Below, piece by piece: positions 7,308-16,024 of a stretch of DNA of 64,000 bases. A program made the translations under genes and the position numbers. How positions within the stretch are numbered: the first letter of the stretch is position 1; each line of letters starts with the position of its first letter. Source of the stretch: Acidobacteriota bacterium (GTDB lineage Bacteria; Acidobacteriota; UBA4820); contig JAKQCT010000065.1 of assembly GCA_029559035.1 (NCBI GenBank), forward strand, positions 121,346 through 185,345. Reading direction: 5' to 3'. Under the pieces are notes generated by a model. It saw only the letters and a list, made by a program, of their open reading frames with translations, made no database searches and was not told the DNA's origin.

Positions 7308-9179
7308 CTACACCTTCGCCGCAACTGGTGCGCCTTCCTTCTTTGCCTCTTTCTCAGCTTTGTCGCCCTTAGCGGCGGCCTTGAAGTAGGTGTCCGCCTT
7401 CTTGGGCGTCTTGTAGAAGAGCCTCGTCAGGTCGCGGTAGTTCTTCTTGTACTGGTCCAGCCAGTTCACCTTTTCGGTCTGGAGCATCCCGTAGGTCTGC
7501 ATCTCAACTTCCATCGCTCCCTTGTGCGTGTCTATCGCCGTGGCAAGAGCTTCAAGCGCCGTCCTGATCGGCCCGGCGTGCGCGGCTATGACCGTCTCTT
7601 CCTCCTCGGCCAGCTTCGCGAGGATGACGCTCGCCTTCTGAAGCTCGACTTCCAGAGGCGCACCCACTATCCTGGACATGCCGTCGGGATAATTGTCAGG
7701 CAGGAAAGGATCGCTTGCCATGTAAAATCTTAGATTTGTCGTCGGTGATGCCTCTGAACCGAAGTTGTAAACTGTTGCCGCAAGAAACAACATGTCATTG
7801 GGTTTTACCTGACTGGCCTTCGGCGCAAGCATGGTTGCCAGGTCAATATACCCCTCCCACTCAGCAAACAGTTTTCCTGAATATACATCCCATGCCGAAC
7901 AATCACTCTCCAAGCTTTTCCTCTGTTTCTTAGTCAATTTTGCGCCGTCCTTGCCCCCGGCATCCGTCTGCTTTGCTTCACTTGTCTTTTTAATCATGGG
8001 GGTTTCCACACCAGATGGTCGTCCGGTCTGCCCGTTTTTGTCCTTTTTTCCCGCAAAGGTCCCCTGCTTGGTTCTTATTTGAATCTCGTCAATCCCTTCG
8101 GCATATCCGATATATCCCAGAGTCGCCTTGCCTTGCGCATCGGTCAACACTTCCTGTATTGTGCCCAAATGTGGCCCTTCAAGCACCTCCATTGTAAGAA
8201 GCTCATTATCGATAGGTTGTCCGTTGGCCTGATTGAATAATGTAGCTTCAATTTGGTGAAGCTCTCCCAGCGCGTGCTTGCCGTAATCGGGCGTCGCCGT
8301 CATCTTCGGTTCGCAAGGCCATGGAAGGTTTTCCTTCAAGGAATCCGCGTTGTAATAGACCAGGTAATAAAATTCATCTTTTCTTTGCGCCTGGGTCGAG
8401 TTTTGGATTGCCTGAATGATATCCGCGAGCTTTTGGTTGACGGTCGTCAAATCCCCGTCATATGCAGACTGCCTCGCAATGGTCAGTTTTTGATAAATCA
8501 CCCCATACAGATCGTTGTCATATACCCAGCCGATTTCCTTTGACTTCGAAACATCAGCGATCAATTTATCCCAATGCTGAAAAGTGCCGATTCTGAATGG
8601 ACTAGGTCCCAAAGAGTAGATTTTTCTTAAATACTCGAATTCGATATCACTGCTATCAAAGTACTCGTATTCTTGAACTCCTCTTGAAGTGGCCACTTGT
8701 CCCAGATAGATATCTAACCTGGGACTAACCCATATCTGGGTTAAAGAAGGCGGCTTGAAGGACTTTATGACGCATGGGTTTGTTTCTGATCTTCCCACCG
8801 ATACAGGCCGGTCAATGCTAATAAAAGGTTCCCTTGGAATCATATTTGATCCCGTGGGAGTTCCCCAAGCCTCATGAAGACTTATCATGCAGTAGTTTTC
8901 ATAATAATTCCTGGCTCTTGGTGTATCGACTTCTGCTTGTGGAAAGATCACATCATCGTCAGATGAGGAAAGTGGTATAGAATACCCGAACACATCCAGG
9001 GTATTTGTTGATGGATTTGCCAACAAATAATTATACCTGTAATACCACCAGCCCTCCACATCAGGCCCATAGCTTATTGAACAAGCAGCAGTTAAATCGT
9101 CAAATACTGCGGGTGGAGGATCTGCAGCAAAGAGAGGAATGAGAAAGAAAATAAAACATAGTGTCATAATCCTTTTCAT
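7308..9179 (-). CDS. Secreted protein of unknown function with an Ig-like segment and a foreign-looking C-terminus
   Basis: The start at 9179 has GGGAGG six bases upstream and gives signal peptide MKRIMTLCFIFFLIPLFA; the ORF track start (9266) adds 29 improbable residues. The 623-residue product has an unassigned N-terminal domain, then a segment near residues 340-390 (VLTDAQGKATLGYIGY) typical of invasin/Big_1-like Ig repeats. The last 120 residues or so are helical, Ala/Glu/Lys-rich, and end AKKEGAPVAAKV. DNA for this tail (7308 to about 7690) is clearly richer in G and C than the rest of the gene, which suggests an in-frame fusion. It is probably cotranscribed with the secreted protein at 9193-10347, 13 bases upstream. 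Confidence 0.72.
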   Translation of the reverse strand: MKRIMTLCFIFFLIPLFAADPPPAVFDDLTAACSISYGPDVEGWWYYRYNYLLANPSTNTLDVFGYSIPLSSSDDDVIFPQAEVDTPRARNYYENYCMISLHEAWGTPTGSNMIPREPFISIDRPVSVGRSETNPCVIKSFKPPSLTQIWVSPRLDIYLGQVATSRGVQEYEYFDSSDIEFEYLRKIYSLGPSPFRIGTFQHWDKLIADVSKSKEIGWVYDNDLYGVIYQKLTIARQSAYDGDLTTVNQKLADIIQAIQNSTQAQRKDEFYYLVYYNADSLKENLPWPCEPKMTATPDYGKHALGELHQIEATLFNQANGQPIDNELLTMEVLEGPHLGTIQEVLTDAQGKATLGYIGYAEGIDEIQIRTKQGTFAGKKDKNGQTGRPSGVETPMIKKTSEAKQTDAGGKDGAKLTKKQRKSLESDCSAWDVYSGKLFAEWEGYIDLATMLAPKASQVKPNDMLFLAATVYNFGSEASPTTNLRFYMASDPFLPDNYPDGMSRIVGAPLEVELQKASVILAKLAEEEETVIAAHAGPIRTALEALATAIDTHKGAMEVEMQTYGMLQTEKVNWLDQYKKNYRDLTRLFYKTPKKADTYFKAAAKGDKAEKEAKKEGAPVAAKV

Positions 9180-9192
9180 TGATCGCCTCCCA

Positions 9193-10347
9193 TCAATCCA
9201 ATTCCAGATGCATAAGAGAACCAGTCGCATGTTTTTCGGACAGTCCCTTTTTACTTGCTTTACCATCGATCCAAGTCTTTACTGTCATTTCGTATTCTGT
9301 GCCATCATCCTGTTTAATTTTAATTGTACTTGTAGAGGCCATATTCGAGCAATCTGTTTGTCCTGAGTCACAGACCAAACATCCTCTTAGAGGCATATTT
9401 TCCACAACAGTGCTGTTGGGATCAACTGATTTTCCCACTCTGTGATACCAATGTCCATCTGTTTGAGGATGGCATTCCCAATCGCCCCGAACATCATAAA
9501 TCCCTCCATACATAAGGCTGAGATCATTGAAACTAATTTTCACAAGTAATCCATCCGGATGATTTGTATTTGTCTTTAAAAGTTTGTACGCTGCCCTTAT
9601 TTCATCAGCAAGTTCGGTCAACTTATTTACCATCGACTGGGTTCCATAGTAGTTGGAAATATGTTTGGGTTGTTCGGGCACAGTGCACATCTTTATATAT
9701 GAATGGGCGGTATCTTGTGCGTTTATATTGCCTTCCAACTCAACAAGATTTTGCATATGAAAAGGCATTTCGATTGTTTGGGAAATAAAATTGTCGGGAT
9801 CCTCAACATCATCTTTCCAATCAGAATTTCTCATCATAAAGTCATGTGTTCTTTGCGCTTTTGGTATTCTCGCCCTTGCAACAAAATTGACCAAGCCAGA
9901 TGCCTCAGGCTTTGCTATTTCCAAATATACATGACCTTGATGCTCTACATCCTTTACATTAGTAAAAGTAGTATCAATAATTTCCTTGACTCCGCCAACA
10001 CTAGTTAGCATCGCTTGATACTGAGAAGGATCTGCTATTCTTTCGTGGTTGTGACAACCCATATACCAACATGGATCGCATGTGCTGGGAACGACAATTG
10101 GGATAATTTTAAACTGCCAGTCAATAGGATACAATTCACCTGTTGGCAGGTAATAAGAGACTGCATCAAGAAAAAACGGGGACGGTCTCACGGCATGGCA
10201 GGGGTCTGGTAATTTCTTATCAGGTATTGTAGGAGTGAAGCTGTCTGTTATAAATTTTCCTGTCACACAAACGTCTTGAGCAAAAAGAAAAGTGCTCATA
10301 AATAAAGATAAAAAAACCAGCATACAAAAAGCGGTCATCGTTTTCAT
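9193..10347 (-). CDS. Secreted protein of unknown function, possibly a degenerate M15-like peptidase
   Basis: The ATG at 10347 has AAAGGAA upstream and is followed by signal peptide MKTMTAFCMLVFLSLFMSTFLFAQ. The 384-residue protein contains several Cys and His residues (CDPCWYMGCHNH near 90). Near residue 285 the segment MYGGIYDVRGDW ... HWYHRVGKSVD recalls the 'GG-x-YD ... HR-x-G-x-x-xD' signature seen in secreted D-Ala-D-Ala peptidase-like proteins. The second half is imperfect (VDPN), so activity is doubtful. It is the first gene of a two-gene unit with 7308-9179. Confidence 0.68.
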   Translation of the reverse strand: MKTMTAFCMLVFLSLFMSTFLFAQDVCVTGKFITDSFTPTIPDKKLPDPCHAVRPSPFFLDAVSYYLPTGELYPIDWQFKIIPIVVPSTCDPCWYMGCHNHERIADPSQYQAMLTSVGGVKEIIDTTFTNVKDVEHQGHVYLEIAKPEASGLVNFVARARIPKAQRTHDFMMRNSDWKDDVEDPDNFISQTIEMPFHMQNLVELEGNINAQDTAHSYIKMCTVPEQPKHISNYYGTQSMVNKLTELADEIRAAYKLLKTNTNHPDGLLVKISFNDLSLMYGGIYDVRGDWECHPQTDGHWYHRVGKSVDPNSTVVENMPLRGCLVCDSGQTDCSNMASTSTIKIKQDDGTEYEMTVKTWIDGKASKKGLSEKHATGSLMHLELD

Positions 10348-10398
10348 CGAATAGTTCCTTTCTTGATAAGACGTTACTTATACCACCTGACGTTTTTA

Positions 10399-10426
10399 AG
10401 TTTACTCTTAACATCCTAATTGTCAA
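10399..10426 (-). promoter_or_regulatory. Sigma-70-like promoter for the 10347 gene
   Basis: On the minus strand an exact TTGACA (-35) is followed after 16 bases by TAAACT (-10), about 45 bases before the ribosome-binding site of the gene starting at 10347. The spacer is one base short of optimal. Confidence 0.45.
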
Positions 10427-10464
10427 TAGTAGTTGTCCTTGCTTTCAAGCAATCCCCGGATAAA

Positions 10465-10510
10465 ATCCCTCCGCCTTCGCACCGTGGGGGGACGAGGCTC
10501 AGGCGGAGGG
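10465..10510 (-). terminator. Hairpin terminator after the restriction-modification region
   Basis: A perfect 10-bp stem (CCCTCCGCCT with AGGCGGAGGG) surrounds a loop of about 24 bases. On the minus strand it is followed by ATTTTA. The T-run is short, so termination strength is uncertain. Confidence 0.45.
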
Positions 10511-10531
10511 GACGCATCACCGCAATTTTAA

Positions 10532-10670
10532 TCACGCCTTCGGCGTCTTCTTGGACGCTCTCGTCGCGGCGGCTTTCTGTGGGGCTTTGCGCTGAGCGGC
10601 GGTCTTGCCGCCGCGCTTGAGGATGCCGAGCTTTTCAAGGAGCTGGGGCTGGTCTCTGAGCGTGCTTGCG
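10532..10670 (-). pseudogene. C-terminal fragment of a lost gene
   Basis: On the minus strand an open frame ending at the TGA at 10532-10534 reads RDQPQLLEKLGILKRGG and then an Ala/Lys/Arg-rich tail ending KKTPKA. The frame has no start codon of its own and is cut off on its 5' side exactly where the inverted repeat at 10671 begins. Its GC-rich DNA and basic Ala/Lys tail resemble the foreign C-terminus of the 7308 gene. The 81-residue ORF in the track here is in another frame and looks spurious. Confidence 0.45.
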
Positions 10671-10736
10671 GGGTCAGGTCTTTATATTTAGTCAGATAGC
10701 ACAAATCCTGACACGCTAAAAGTAAAGACCTGACCC
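10671..10736. repeat. REP-like inverted repeat
   Basis: Perfect 14-bp arms, GGGTCAGGTCTTTA and its complement, enclose about 38 bases. Elements of this form (GGGTCAGGTC ends) are often remnants mobilised by REP-associated Y1 transposases. No transposase is in the window. Its left edge truncates a gene fragment and its right edge supplies the stop of the small ORF at 10736-10870. Confidence 0.6.
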
Positions 10737-10870
10737 TAATTACACGCAACCGAATCAGGTCCAGTAATATCATTCAGACCTCCATCCCATAACCGAACCA
10801 GAGCTTCATCAAGATCTATAAAAGCTTCGATAGCAAGATCGTTTATTCTCATGCATTTTCTGTTTTTCAT
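10736..10870 (-). CDS. Small ORF, possibly truncated
   Basis: The frame from ATG 10870 encodes 44 residues (MKNRKCMRINDLAIEAFIDLDE...). It lies 37 bases downstream of the restriction-modification gene on the same strand. Its stop lies on the edge of the inverted repeat, so the original 3' end may be lost. The ribosome-binding site is weak and no family is recognised. It could be a real small protein or a broken remnant. Confidence 0.3.
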   Translation of the reverse strand: MKNRKCMRINDLAIEAFIDLDEALVRLWDGGLNDITGPDSVACN

Positions 10871-10907
10871 TAATGCATTCTCTCGGAATATTTAATGGAA
10901 TTGCTAT

Positions 10908-13900
10908 TCATTCCTTTTCCATTTCTCTGATTATTTTTATCGTCTCGACGCTGACGGTGGTGACGCGGCGGAGAAGGTCGATCACTTTATCCTTGTAGTC
11001 GGCGAAGCGATAGGTATTGAACTTCTCTGCGATGGTTGGGTCTTTCGGCTTCTTTTCCTTGTACTGGTCGAGAATCCATTCGAGGGCGGAGCGGTTGCCC
11101 AGCTTGTAATCCCAGGCCTCCTTCGGCACGCCCTTGAGGAAGGATAGCTCGTCAAGCTCGATGATTCCCGTTTCCTTGTCGGCTTTCAGCTTCGCCTTTA
11201 TCCTGGGCTCGCGCTTGTAAAGCGGCTGTGGCTCGCATACTTCCTCGCGCAAAAGGTCCTTCTGTCTTTTGACCTCGGCCTTTGTTTCCATTTCCACAAG
11301 ATCAAGGGCAAAAGGCTCAACGGACTCGTAATTGATATGCAAATCCATCAGCTTCTTCCCCCAACCCGCCCACTTCCGGAAGTCGGCATAGAATGGAATG
11401 CGGGAGAATTCCCGCTTCAGGTTCAGCTCGTATTTCTTGCGGTACGCGGGATCGTGAAGGACACCGTAGCAGTAGTGAAAGATATCCTCTTTCTTAATCT
11501 TCTTGTCCGAGTAGTGCTCACTGAACTGCTCAAGTCCCCAATCGGTGATGTTGTCGATCCTCTCACCGGTGGGAGAGTAGCGGTAGAGGGGATAATGACA
11601 AGCTCCCCCATAAAAGGAATTATAATCAAGAATATATTTTGTTGAGAATGGGCTCCATTGAACACCGTTGAGGCTATTGATAATTATGCAAATATTACCT
11701 GGAAATATACTATTCAGTTGGTATTGCATCTCATTAAGCTCTTGGCTGAAGTAGAGATTGCGTTTAACGAATGGTCTGTATAGGCTCTCTGTTATCAAAC
11801 GCTCATTGAAAGCATATTTTTTACCTTTTAACAGATCATTTTTAACCGCTCTGGTCCATTTTATGGAATAATCAATCTCGGCCTTAATTTCTTCTTTCTT
11901 TTTTCCTTTAAGCTTCTTCAAGTCGCTATTATAAACATCGATAAGGTGCTGTACCTTATTCTTTAAAAGCTGAGAATCATCATCATAAACCCACTCATCC
12001 CTTGCAGTTACAACGCCAAGCGAGAACAACTTAAAAATAGCGTTCGAGCCTCTTCCAAGCTTCACATCTTTGGATGCAAGTGGCAGAAGTTCATCCCAAT
12101 TATTTTCCTCCGCCAAATTGATCCAATTGTTGTTTTTATCTGGCTTCGCTGGAGTGAAATGAAGCTCGGAAAGGTTGCCGACTTTCAGGTATTCTTTCTT
12201 TTCTTCGCCCTTGGCGTAATCCTTGATGGCGTTGTAATAGACCTTGAAGCCGGTCTCCTTCTCGTTCTTCACCAGAAAATAGACCGCCACGCCGACCCTG
12301 ATTAGATCGCTAAAGACGTTGCCGCCTTCTCTTTTTCGCCTTTCACCGCTTGTCCTGGCGTTTCCTTTCAAGTCTATGATGTGCAGTTCGTTGAATTCCT
12401 CTGAGACACACTTCCGAAAACCGTCATAAGTCCTCGAATCGATGAAGGAATTGTTGGAAACAAAGGCGACGATCCCGTTCTTGTCTACTCTATCGGAGGC
12501 CCAGCGCAGAAACCTTGCGTACATGTCATAGACTTTCGTTTTTTGTGCGGTGCTGTGCTTGATGTAGGTTTCCTTGATCCTCTTGTCTATCGAGGGATAC
12601 TCGCGGTTCTTGTTGTTCTCGTTCTCGTTGAGCTGGTTCGCGTTGTAGGGCGGATTGCCGATGATGACGGATATCTTTTTGGCGTTCTGCCGCTTGATCC
12701 TTTCGGAGTTCTCGGAGCTGATGGCGAAAAGGCTGTCCTGTTTCGCGAAGCGCTTCAAATCCTCGCCCAGGCTGTGCTCCAATCCTTTGATGTTGTCCAG
12801 CGTGTCCACGAAGCAAAGGTTGGGAAATTCGGCGTATTGCCCCATCTTTTGCTTGTAGGTGTATTCGATGTTGAGGTTGGCGATGTAGTAGGGAAGGATC
12901 GCCACTTCGTTGGCGTGGATCTCGTTCTTGAACTTGTATTCAAGGTGGTCTTTCGGTATGGCGTGTTCGATCACTTCGCAGATGAATGTCCCCGTGCCGG
13001 TGGCGGGATCGAGTATCTCGACGTTCCTGTCTGCGAGGGTCTTTCCGAAATGCTTGTGAAGAAGGTAGTTGGTGCTTCTCACCATGAACTGGACGATCTC
13101 GTTGGGGGTGTAGACGACGCCAAGCCTGTCTGCGGCCTTGGGGTTATAGACCTTGTAGAAGTTCTCGTAGAGGACTTTGAGGAATTTCTGCTTCTCGTGG
13201 TGGTCGGCAATCCCGGCGGCGGTGGCGTTTATCGCCTCGTAGTAGTGGTCTATCGCGTCAAGAAGGTTTCTTCTCTCCTCGCGGGTGAAGAGCTTCGCGA
13301 CCAGGTTTTCAAGCTCGGCGGCTATCGTGTTGTGGCGGTGGAAGTCGGGGTCGTCGAAGATCTTGTTGAAGATGTCGCTCGTCAGGATATGCTGGATCAT
13401 CATTTCCCTGACATCCTCAAGGGTGACGGCGGGGTTTATCTCCGCCTTGCAAAGGTCGAGAAACTTGCGGCGGGCCTCAATGTATTCGCTTTTTGCCTCG
13501 CTTTCCTCGACGATCTTTTTTCTGAGGGTTTCAACAATTACGGGTATGTCCGCCTTGAACCTCTCTATCGCCTCTTCGAATTTATAGATGGTCTCGCTTT
13601 TGAAATTGATGAACTGCCTGATGATCGCGTCAAGCTGTTCGCTTTTCTTGAAATCGGCCTTTTGAACTTCCTGCCCTCGCTGGAAAAGGACGGCGGAATG
13701 GCTGTCCTCGAAAAGGATATTGGTCAAGGGATAGCCCTTTCGGACTTTCGCCTCGATCTCGGCCGCCATGTCGTCCTTTTCGTCCTTGCTTTCCCACAGG
13801 CCGACATCAAGGCCCCAGAGGTTCTTCACCACGCCGTCCGGCTTGACCTTCTTGCCGTAGGCGCCCATGACATAAAGCTCGGGCACGACTTCGTAGTTCA

Positions 13901-14027
13901 AGGTGCGGGCATAGGCGTTAAGGAGGTTCAGGAATGGCGTTCTGATGGCAAGTTCGTTCCTGCTCTTGCCGTATTTATACGCCCTTTCCACATTTTCGTA
14001 ATATTCGTTGATAAGAAGCTTAGACAT
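10908..14027 (-). CDS. Single-chain restriction-modification enzyme (ISP/type IIG-like) without helicase
   Basis: The enzyme is predicted to methylate adenine N6 in a recognition sequence and to cleave unmodified DNA. In the 1039-residue protein the N-terminus carries a PD-(D/E)xK-type nuclease signature (KPDGVV with P63-D64, then WESK with E79 and K81). After a helical linker come methyltransferase motif I, DPATGTGTF near residue 340, and catalytic motif IV, NPPYN near 456. The C-terminal 400 residues would be the target recognition region (LYRPFVKRNLYF, RIPFYADF). This matches the C-terminal part of type ISP enzymes such as LlaGI, but I see no Walker A or helicase motifs. The gene at 14039-15043 lies 11 bases upstream on the same strand. 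Confidence 0.85.
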   Translation of the reverse strand: MSKLLINEYYENVERAYKYGKSRNELAIRTPFLNLLNAYARTLNYEVVPELYVMGAYGKKVKPDGVVKNLWGLDVGLWESKDEKDDMAAEIEAKVRKGYPLTNILFEDSHSAVLFQRGQEVQKADFKKSEQLDAIIRQFINFKSETIYKFEEAIERFKADIPVIVETLRKKIVEESEAKSEYIEARRKFLDLCKAEINPAVTLEDVREMMIQHILTSDIFNKIFDDPDFHRHNTIAAELENLVAKLFTREERRNLLDAIDHYYEAINATAAGIADHHEKQKFLKVLYENFYKVYNPKAADRLGVVYTPNEIVQFMVRSTNYLLHKHFGKTLADRNVEILDPATGTGTFICEVIEHAIPKDHLEYKFKNEIHANEVAILPYYIANLNIEYTYKQKMGQYAEFPNLCFVDTLDNIKGLEHSLGEDLKRFAKQDSLFAISSENSERIKRQNAKKISVIIGNPPYNANQLNENENNKNREYPSIDKRIKETYIKHSTAQKTKVYDMYARFLRWASDRVDKNGIVAFVSNNSFIDSRTYDGFRKCVSEEFNELHIIDLKGNARTSGERRKREGGNVFSDLIRVGVAVYFLVKNEKETGFKVYYNAIKDYAKGEEKKEYLKVGNLSELHFTPAKPDKNNNWINLAEENNWDELLPLASKDVKLGRGSNAIFKLFSLGVVTARDEWVYDDDSQLLKNKVQHLIDVYNSDLKKLKGKKKEEIKAEIDYSIKWTRAVKNDLLKGKKYAFNERLITESLYRPFVKRNLYFSQELNEMQYQLNSIFPGNICIIINSLNGVQWSPFSTKYILDYNSFYGGACHYPLYRYSPTGERIDNITDWGLEQFSEHYSDKKIKKEDIFHYCYGVLHDPAYRKKYELNLKREFSRIPFYADFRKWAGWGKKLMDLHINYESVEPFALDLVEMETKAEVKRQKDLLREEVCEPQPLYKREPRIKAKLKADKETGIIELDELSFLKGVPKEAWDYKLGNRSALEWILDQYKEKKPKDPTIAEKFNTYRFADYKDKVIDLLRRVTTVSVETIKIIREMEKE

Positions 14028-14038
14028 ATATTCCTTCT

Positions 14039-15043
14039 TTAGATCCCTTTTGGTTTCTTTTTCTTTTCCAAATTATAATAAAGTTGTTTGGCTTGATAAT
14101 GTGCTTCAATGTCATCAAGACAAGAATAAAAGAGCTTTTCATTTTCGTCAGCAGTATGGATTGCGTAGCTTAACTCTTCATAGATTTTAACAAAAGATGG
14201 AAATTTTTCTTTCACTTCATCCAATAAGGTGCTCATATAAAATTCAATCGCTTTATCTCCTTTAAGAGATTGACCTTTGCTAACGATCTGTCCTTGTTGT
14301 TCAATCAAAACTCTCAAGAAAAATAATCCCGCAAGCACTTGCCCGCTCTGAAATGCAACGATGGCATTTGACCAGTATTTTGCTACTTCTTTGGGAATGA
14401 CTTTAGGAACCTCAACGTGTTCTATCATGCTGCGACCAGCTATTGTCAGCTTGTCTATGAAGCGTCGAACTAAAAATATTTCCGGCTTACTGTCACATGA
14501 TTGACATTGGTAGGAAAGGACGAAGATTTGCTCTGTATTATCTGTCTCATAAAGATAATCCGGGTGCTGACAAAAATGGGGCAGGGCATCCTCTCCATAT
14601 ACAGGTTTATAAGGCTCTTTCCTTTCGCAATTATTACAAAATAGCTTTATTGTCGGCAGATTGATCACGGCTTCAAACATCTTTTTCCCTGGAAGGGGAC
14701 TCGGGGGTCTTCTATCTTTGCATTGCATAAATTCCCATGGTGCTCTAATAAAATATAACAGCTGCTTCATGACATAAGATTCCATATCATCGTTATGTTC
14801 TGTTTGTTGTCCCATAAGTATTCTTGAAGAACCGCTCGCCATCATAGCGGCAATTGCTTTTTGTGCCTCTTTCTTGATTTGTTCTTGCTCCAGCTTTGCC
14901 TGATCTACAATTGGGTGCCAGTCAATAGATAGGCTTTGATAAAGATGTTTTGTCTCTAAAAGCAGACGGAGATTTTCAGAAATCTTGTTGGATATAATGC
15001 TATGCAGGTCCTTAATTCTAAATTCATCCGGATTCGTCATCAT
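14039..15043 (-). CDS. DUF4145-like zinc-ribbon protein linked to the restriction-modification gene
   Basis: The 334-residue cytoplasmic protein has paired cysteines (CNNC near residue 127 and CQSC near 170) that look like a zinc ribbon. Its C-terminal helical part (LIEQQGQIVSKG ... YEELSYAIHTADENE) matches the pattern of DUF4145, a domain common beside restriction and phage-defence genes. The double ATG start is preceded by GGAAAGG; the second ATG has the better spacing. It is followed after 11 bases by the restriction-modification gene, so the two form one operon. A role in defence is inferred from context only. Confidence 0.68.
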   Translation of the reverse strand: MMTNPDEFRIKDLHSIISNKISENLRLLLETKHLYQSLSIDWHPIVDQAKLEQEQIKKEAQKAIAAMMASGSSRILMGQQTEHNDDMESYVMKQLLYFIRAPWEFMQCKDRRPPSPLPGKKMFEAVINLPTIKLFCNNCERKEPYKPVYGEDALPHFCQHPDYLYETDNTEQIFVLSYQCQSCDSKPEIFLVRRFIDKLTIAGRSMIEHVEVPKVIPKEVAKYWSNAIVAFQSGQVLAGLFFLRVLIEQQGQIVSKGQSLKGDKAIEFYMSTLLDEVKEKFPSFVKIYEELSYAIHTADENEKLFYSCLDDIEAHYQAKQLYYNLEKKKKPKGI

Positions 15044-15373
15044 ATACCCTTTCCTTTTATATTATACTCCTCCCCCTTTGCAATCCAAGCAACAGATCGG
15101 AAGGGTAGGTTGAAGGCTGAAGTTCAAAGGCGAGATCCCGCCACGCTCCGCTCGCATACTCGCTGCGCTGAACACTCCCCCGGCAGGGAATGTGCCCTGC
15201 GCGCGAAGTGAATTCGACGCTTGGCACCACACTTCATGCCCTTCGGGCAGTACTGAAGGCGCAAGGCTGAAGTTCAATAGGGGAAATAATTCCACCGTTT
15301 TAAAATTTACAATTTAAAATTTGAAATTTAATATGAAAGCAAAGCTTGCCGCCAGATTCTCCTGCCGCAACCC
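15044..15373. other. Gene-free spacer at the island's right border
   Basis: No gene is seen. The stretch holds two copies of 'ggctgaagttcaa' (about 15111 and 15262), a GC-rich patch, and an AT-rich run of 'aaatttaaaatttgaaattt' type. A related 'cttcagcc' run occurs near 7265. Base composition returns to GC-rich just after it. Confidence 0.5.
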
Positions 15374-15985
15374 CTAATCGCCCTCAGCGGCCTCGGGTGC
15401 TTTCGACTTTTCGGCTTTTTCAAAGATGGATATGAGCCTGCCGGCGAAGAAGGCGTAGAGCGCGCCGATCAGGATGAACATGCCTCCGATGCCGAAGACC
15501 CATTTGTCCTTGTCGTAATTCCAGTTCCAGATGACTGCGGTAAGGCCGAAGACCATGAATGCCGAGCCGACCCATCTCAGGATGGATTTGCCGTACTGCT
15601 TGTAGTTGTCCTTGTTGAGCTTGTATCCGATCATGCCCATCATCACATAGAGGCAGCCTATGAAGGCGAGGAAGGCGGGCATCCGGAACTTGCCTTCTTC
15701 GAAAAGGATAAGGGCTGAGGTTATGATGACGACGCCTTCGACGATGTGGAAAAGGGCGTGGGCGTGGCCGGATTCCTTCCTGCGCGCGGCGTTGTAGATC
15801 GAGCCGGCGATCACGAACAGCCCGGCGGCGAAAAGAAAGCAGACGTGGACCGGGTACTGGGAGAAGTACTTCATCTTGTCCAGCGCCTTGAGGAGTATCT
15901 GCACGCCGATCAGGAACCCGGCGAATTCGGTGGCCAGTTTCTGAAAGAAGGCATTCTTTTTATTGTCACCGCTCTTCGAGGTCAT
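15374..15985 (-). CDS. Polytopic membrane protein of unknown function
   Basis: The 203-residue protein has about six hydrophobic helices separated by short charged loops (for example PVHVCFLFAAGLFVIAG, FHIVEGVVIITSALILF, PAFLAFIGCLYVMMGM, WVFGIGGMFILIGALYAFF) and an Ala/Glu/Lys-rich cytoplasmic tail. The start has GAGG upstream. I recognise no named family. It follows the subtilase gene on the same strand after 39 bases and may be cotranscribed with it. Confidence 0.7.
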   Translation of the reverse strand: MTSKSGDNKKNAFFQKLATEFAGFLIGVQILLKALDKMKYFSQYPVHVCFLFAAGLFVIAGSIYNAARRKESGHAHALFHIVEGVVIITSALILFEEGKFRMPAFLAFIGCLYVMMGMIGYKLNKDNYKQYGKSILRWVGSAFMVFGLTAVIWNWNYDKDKWVFGIGGMFILIGALYAFFAGRLISIFEKAEKSKAPEAAEGD

Positions 15986-16024
15986 CTCTTTATCCTCGCC
16001 GCGTTTCCTCTATTTCCTGCCTGG

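Noticed and set aside
10528-10773. 81-residue minus-strand ORF
   Set aside because: It reads through the inverted repeat and ends in an Arg/Ser/Pro run; another frame gives a more protein-like gene remnant.
12543-14042. 499-residue plus-strand ORF
   Set aside because: Antisense of the restriction-modification gene; Val/Leu/Asp-rich shadow translation with no domain.
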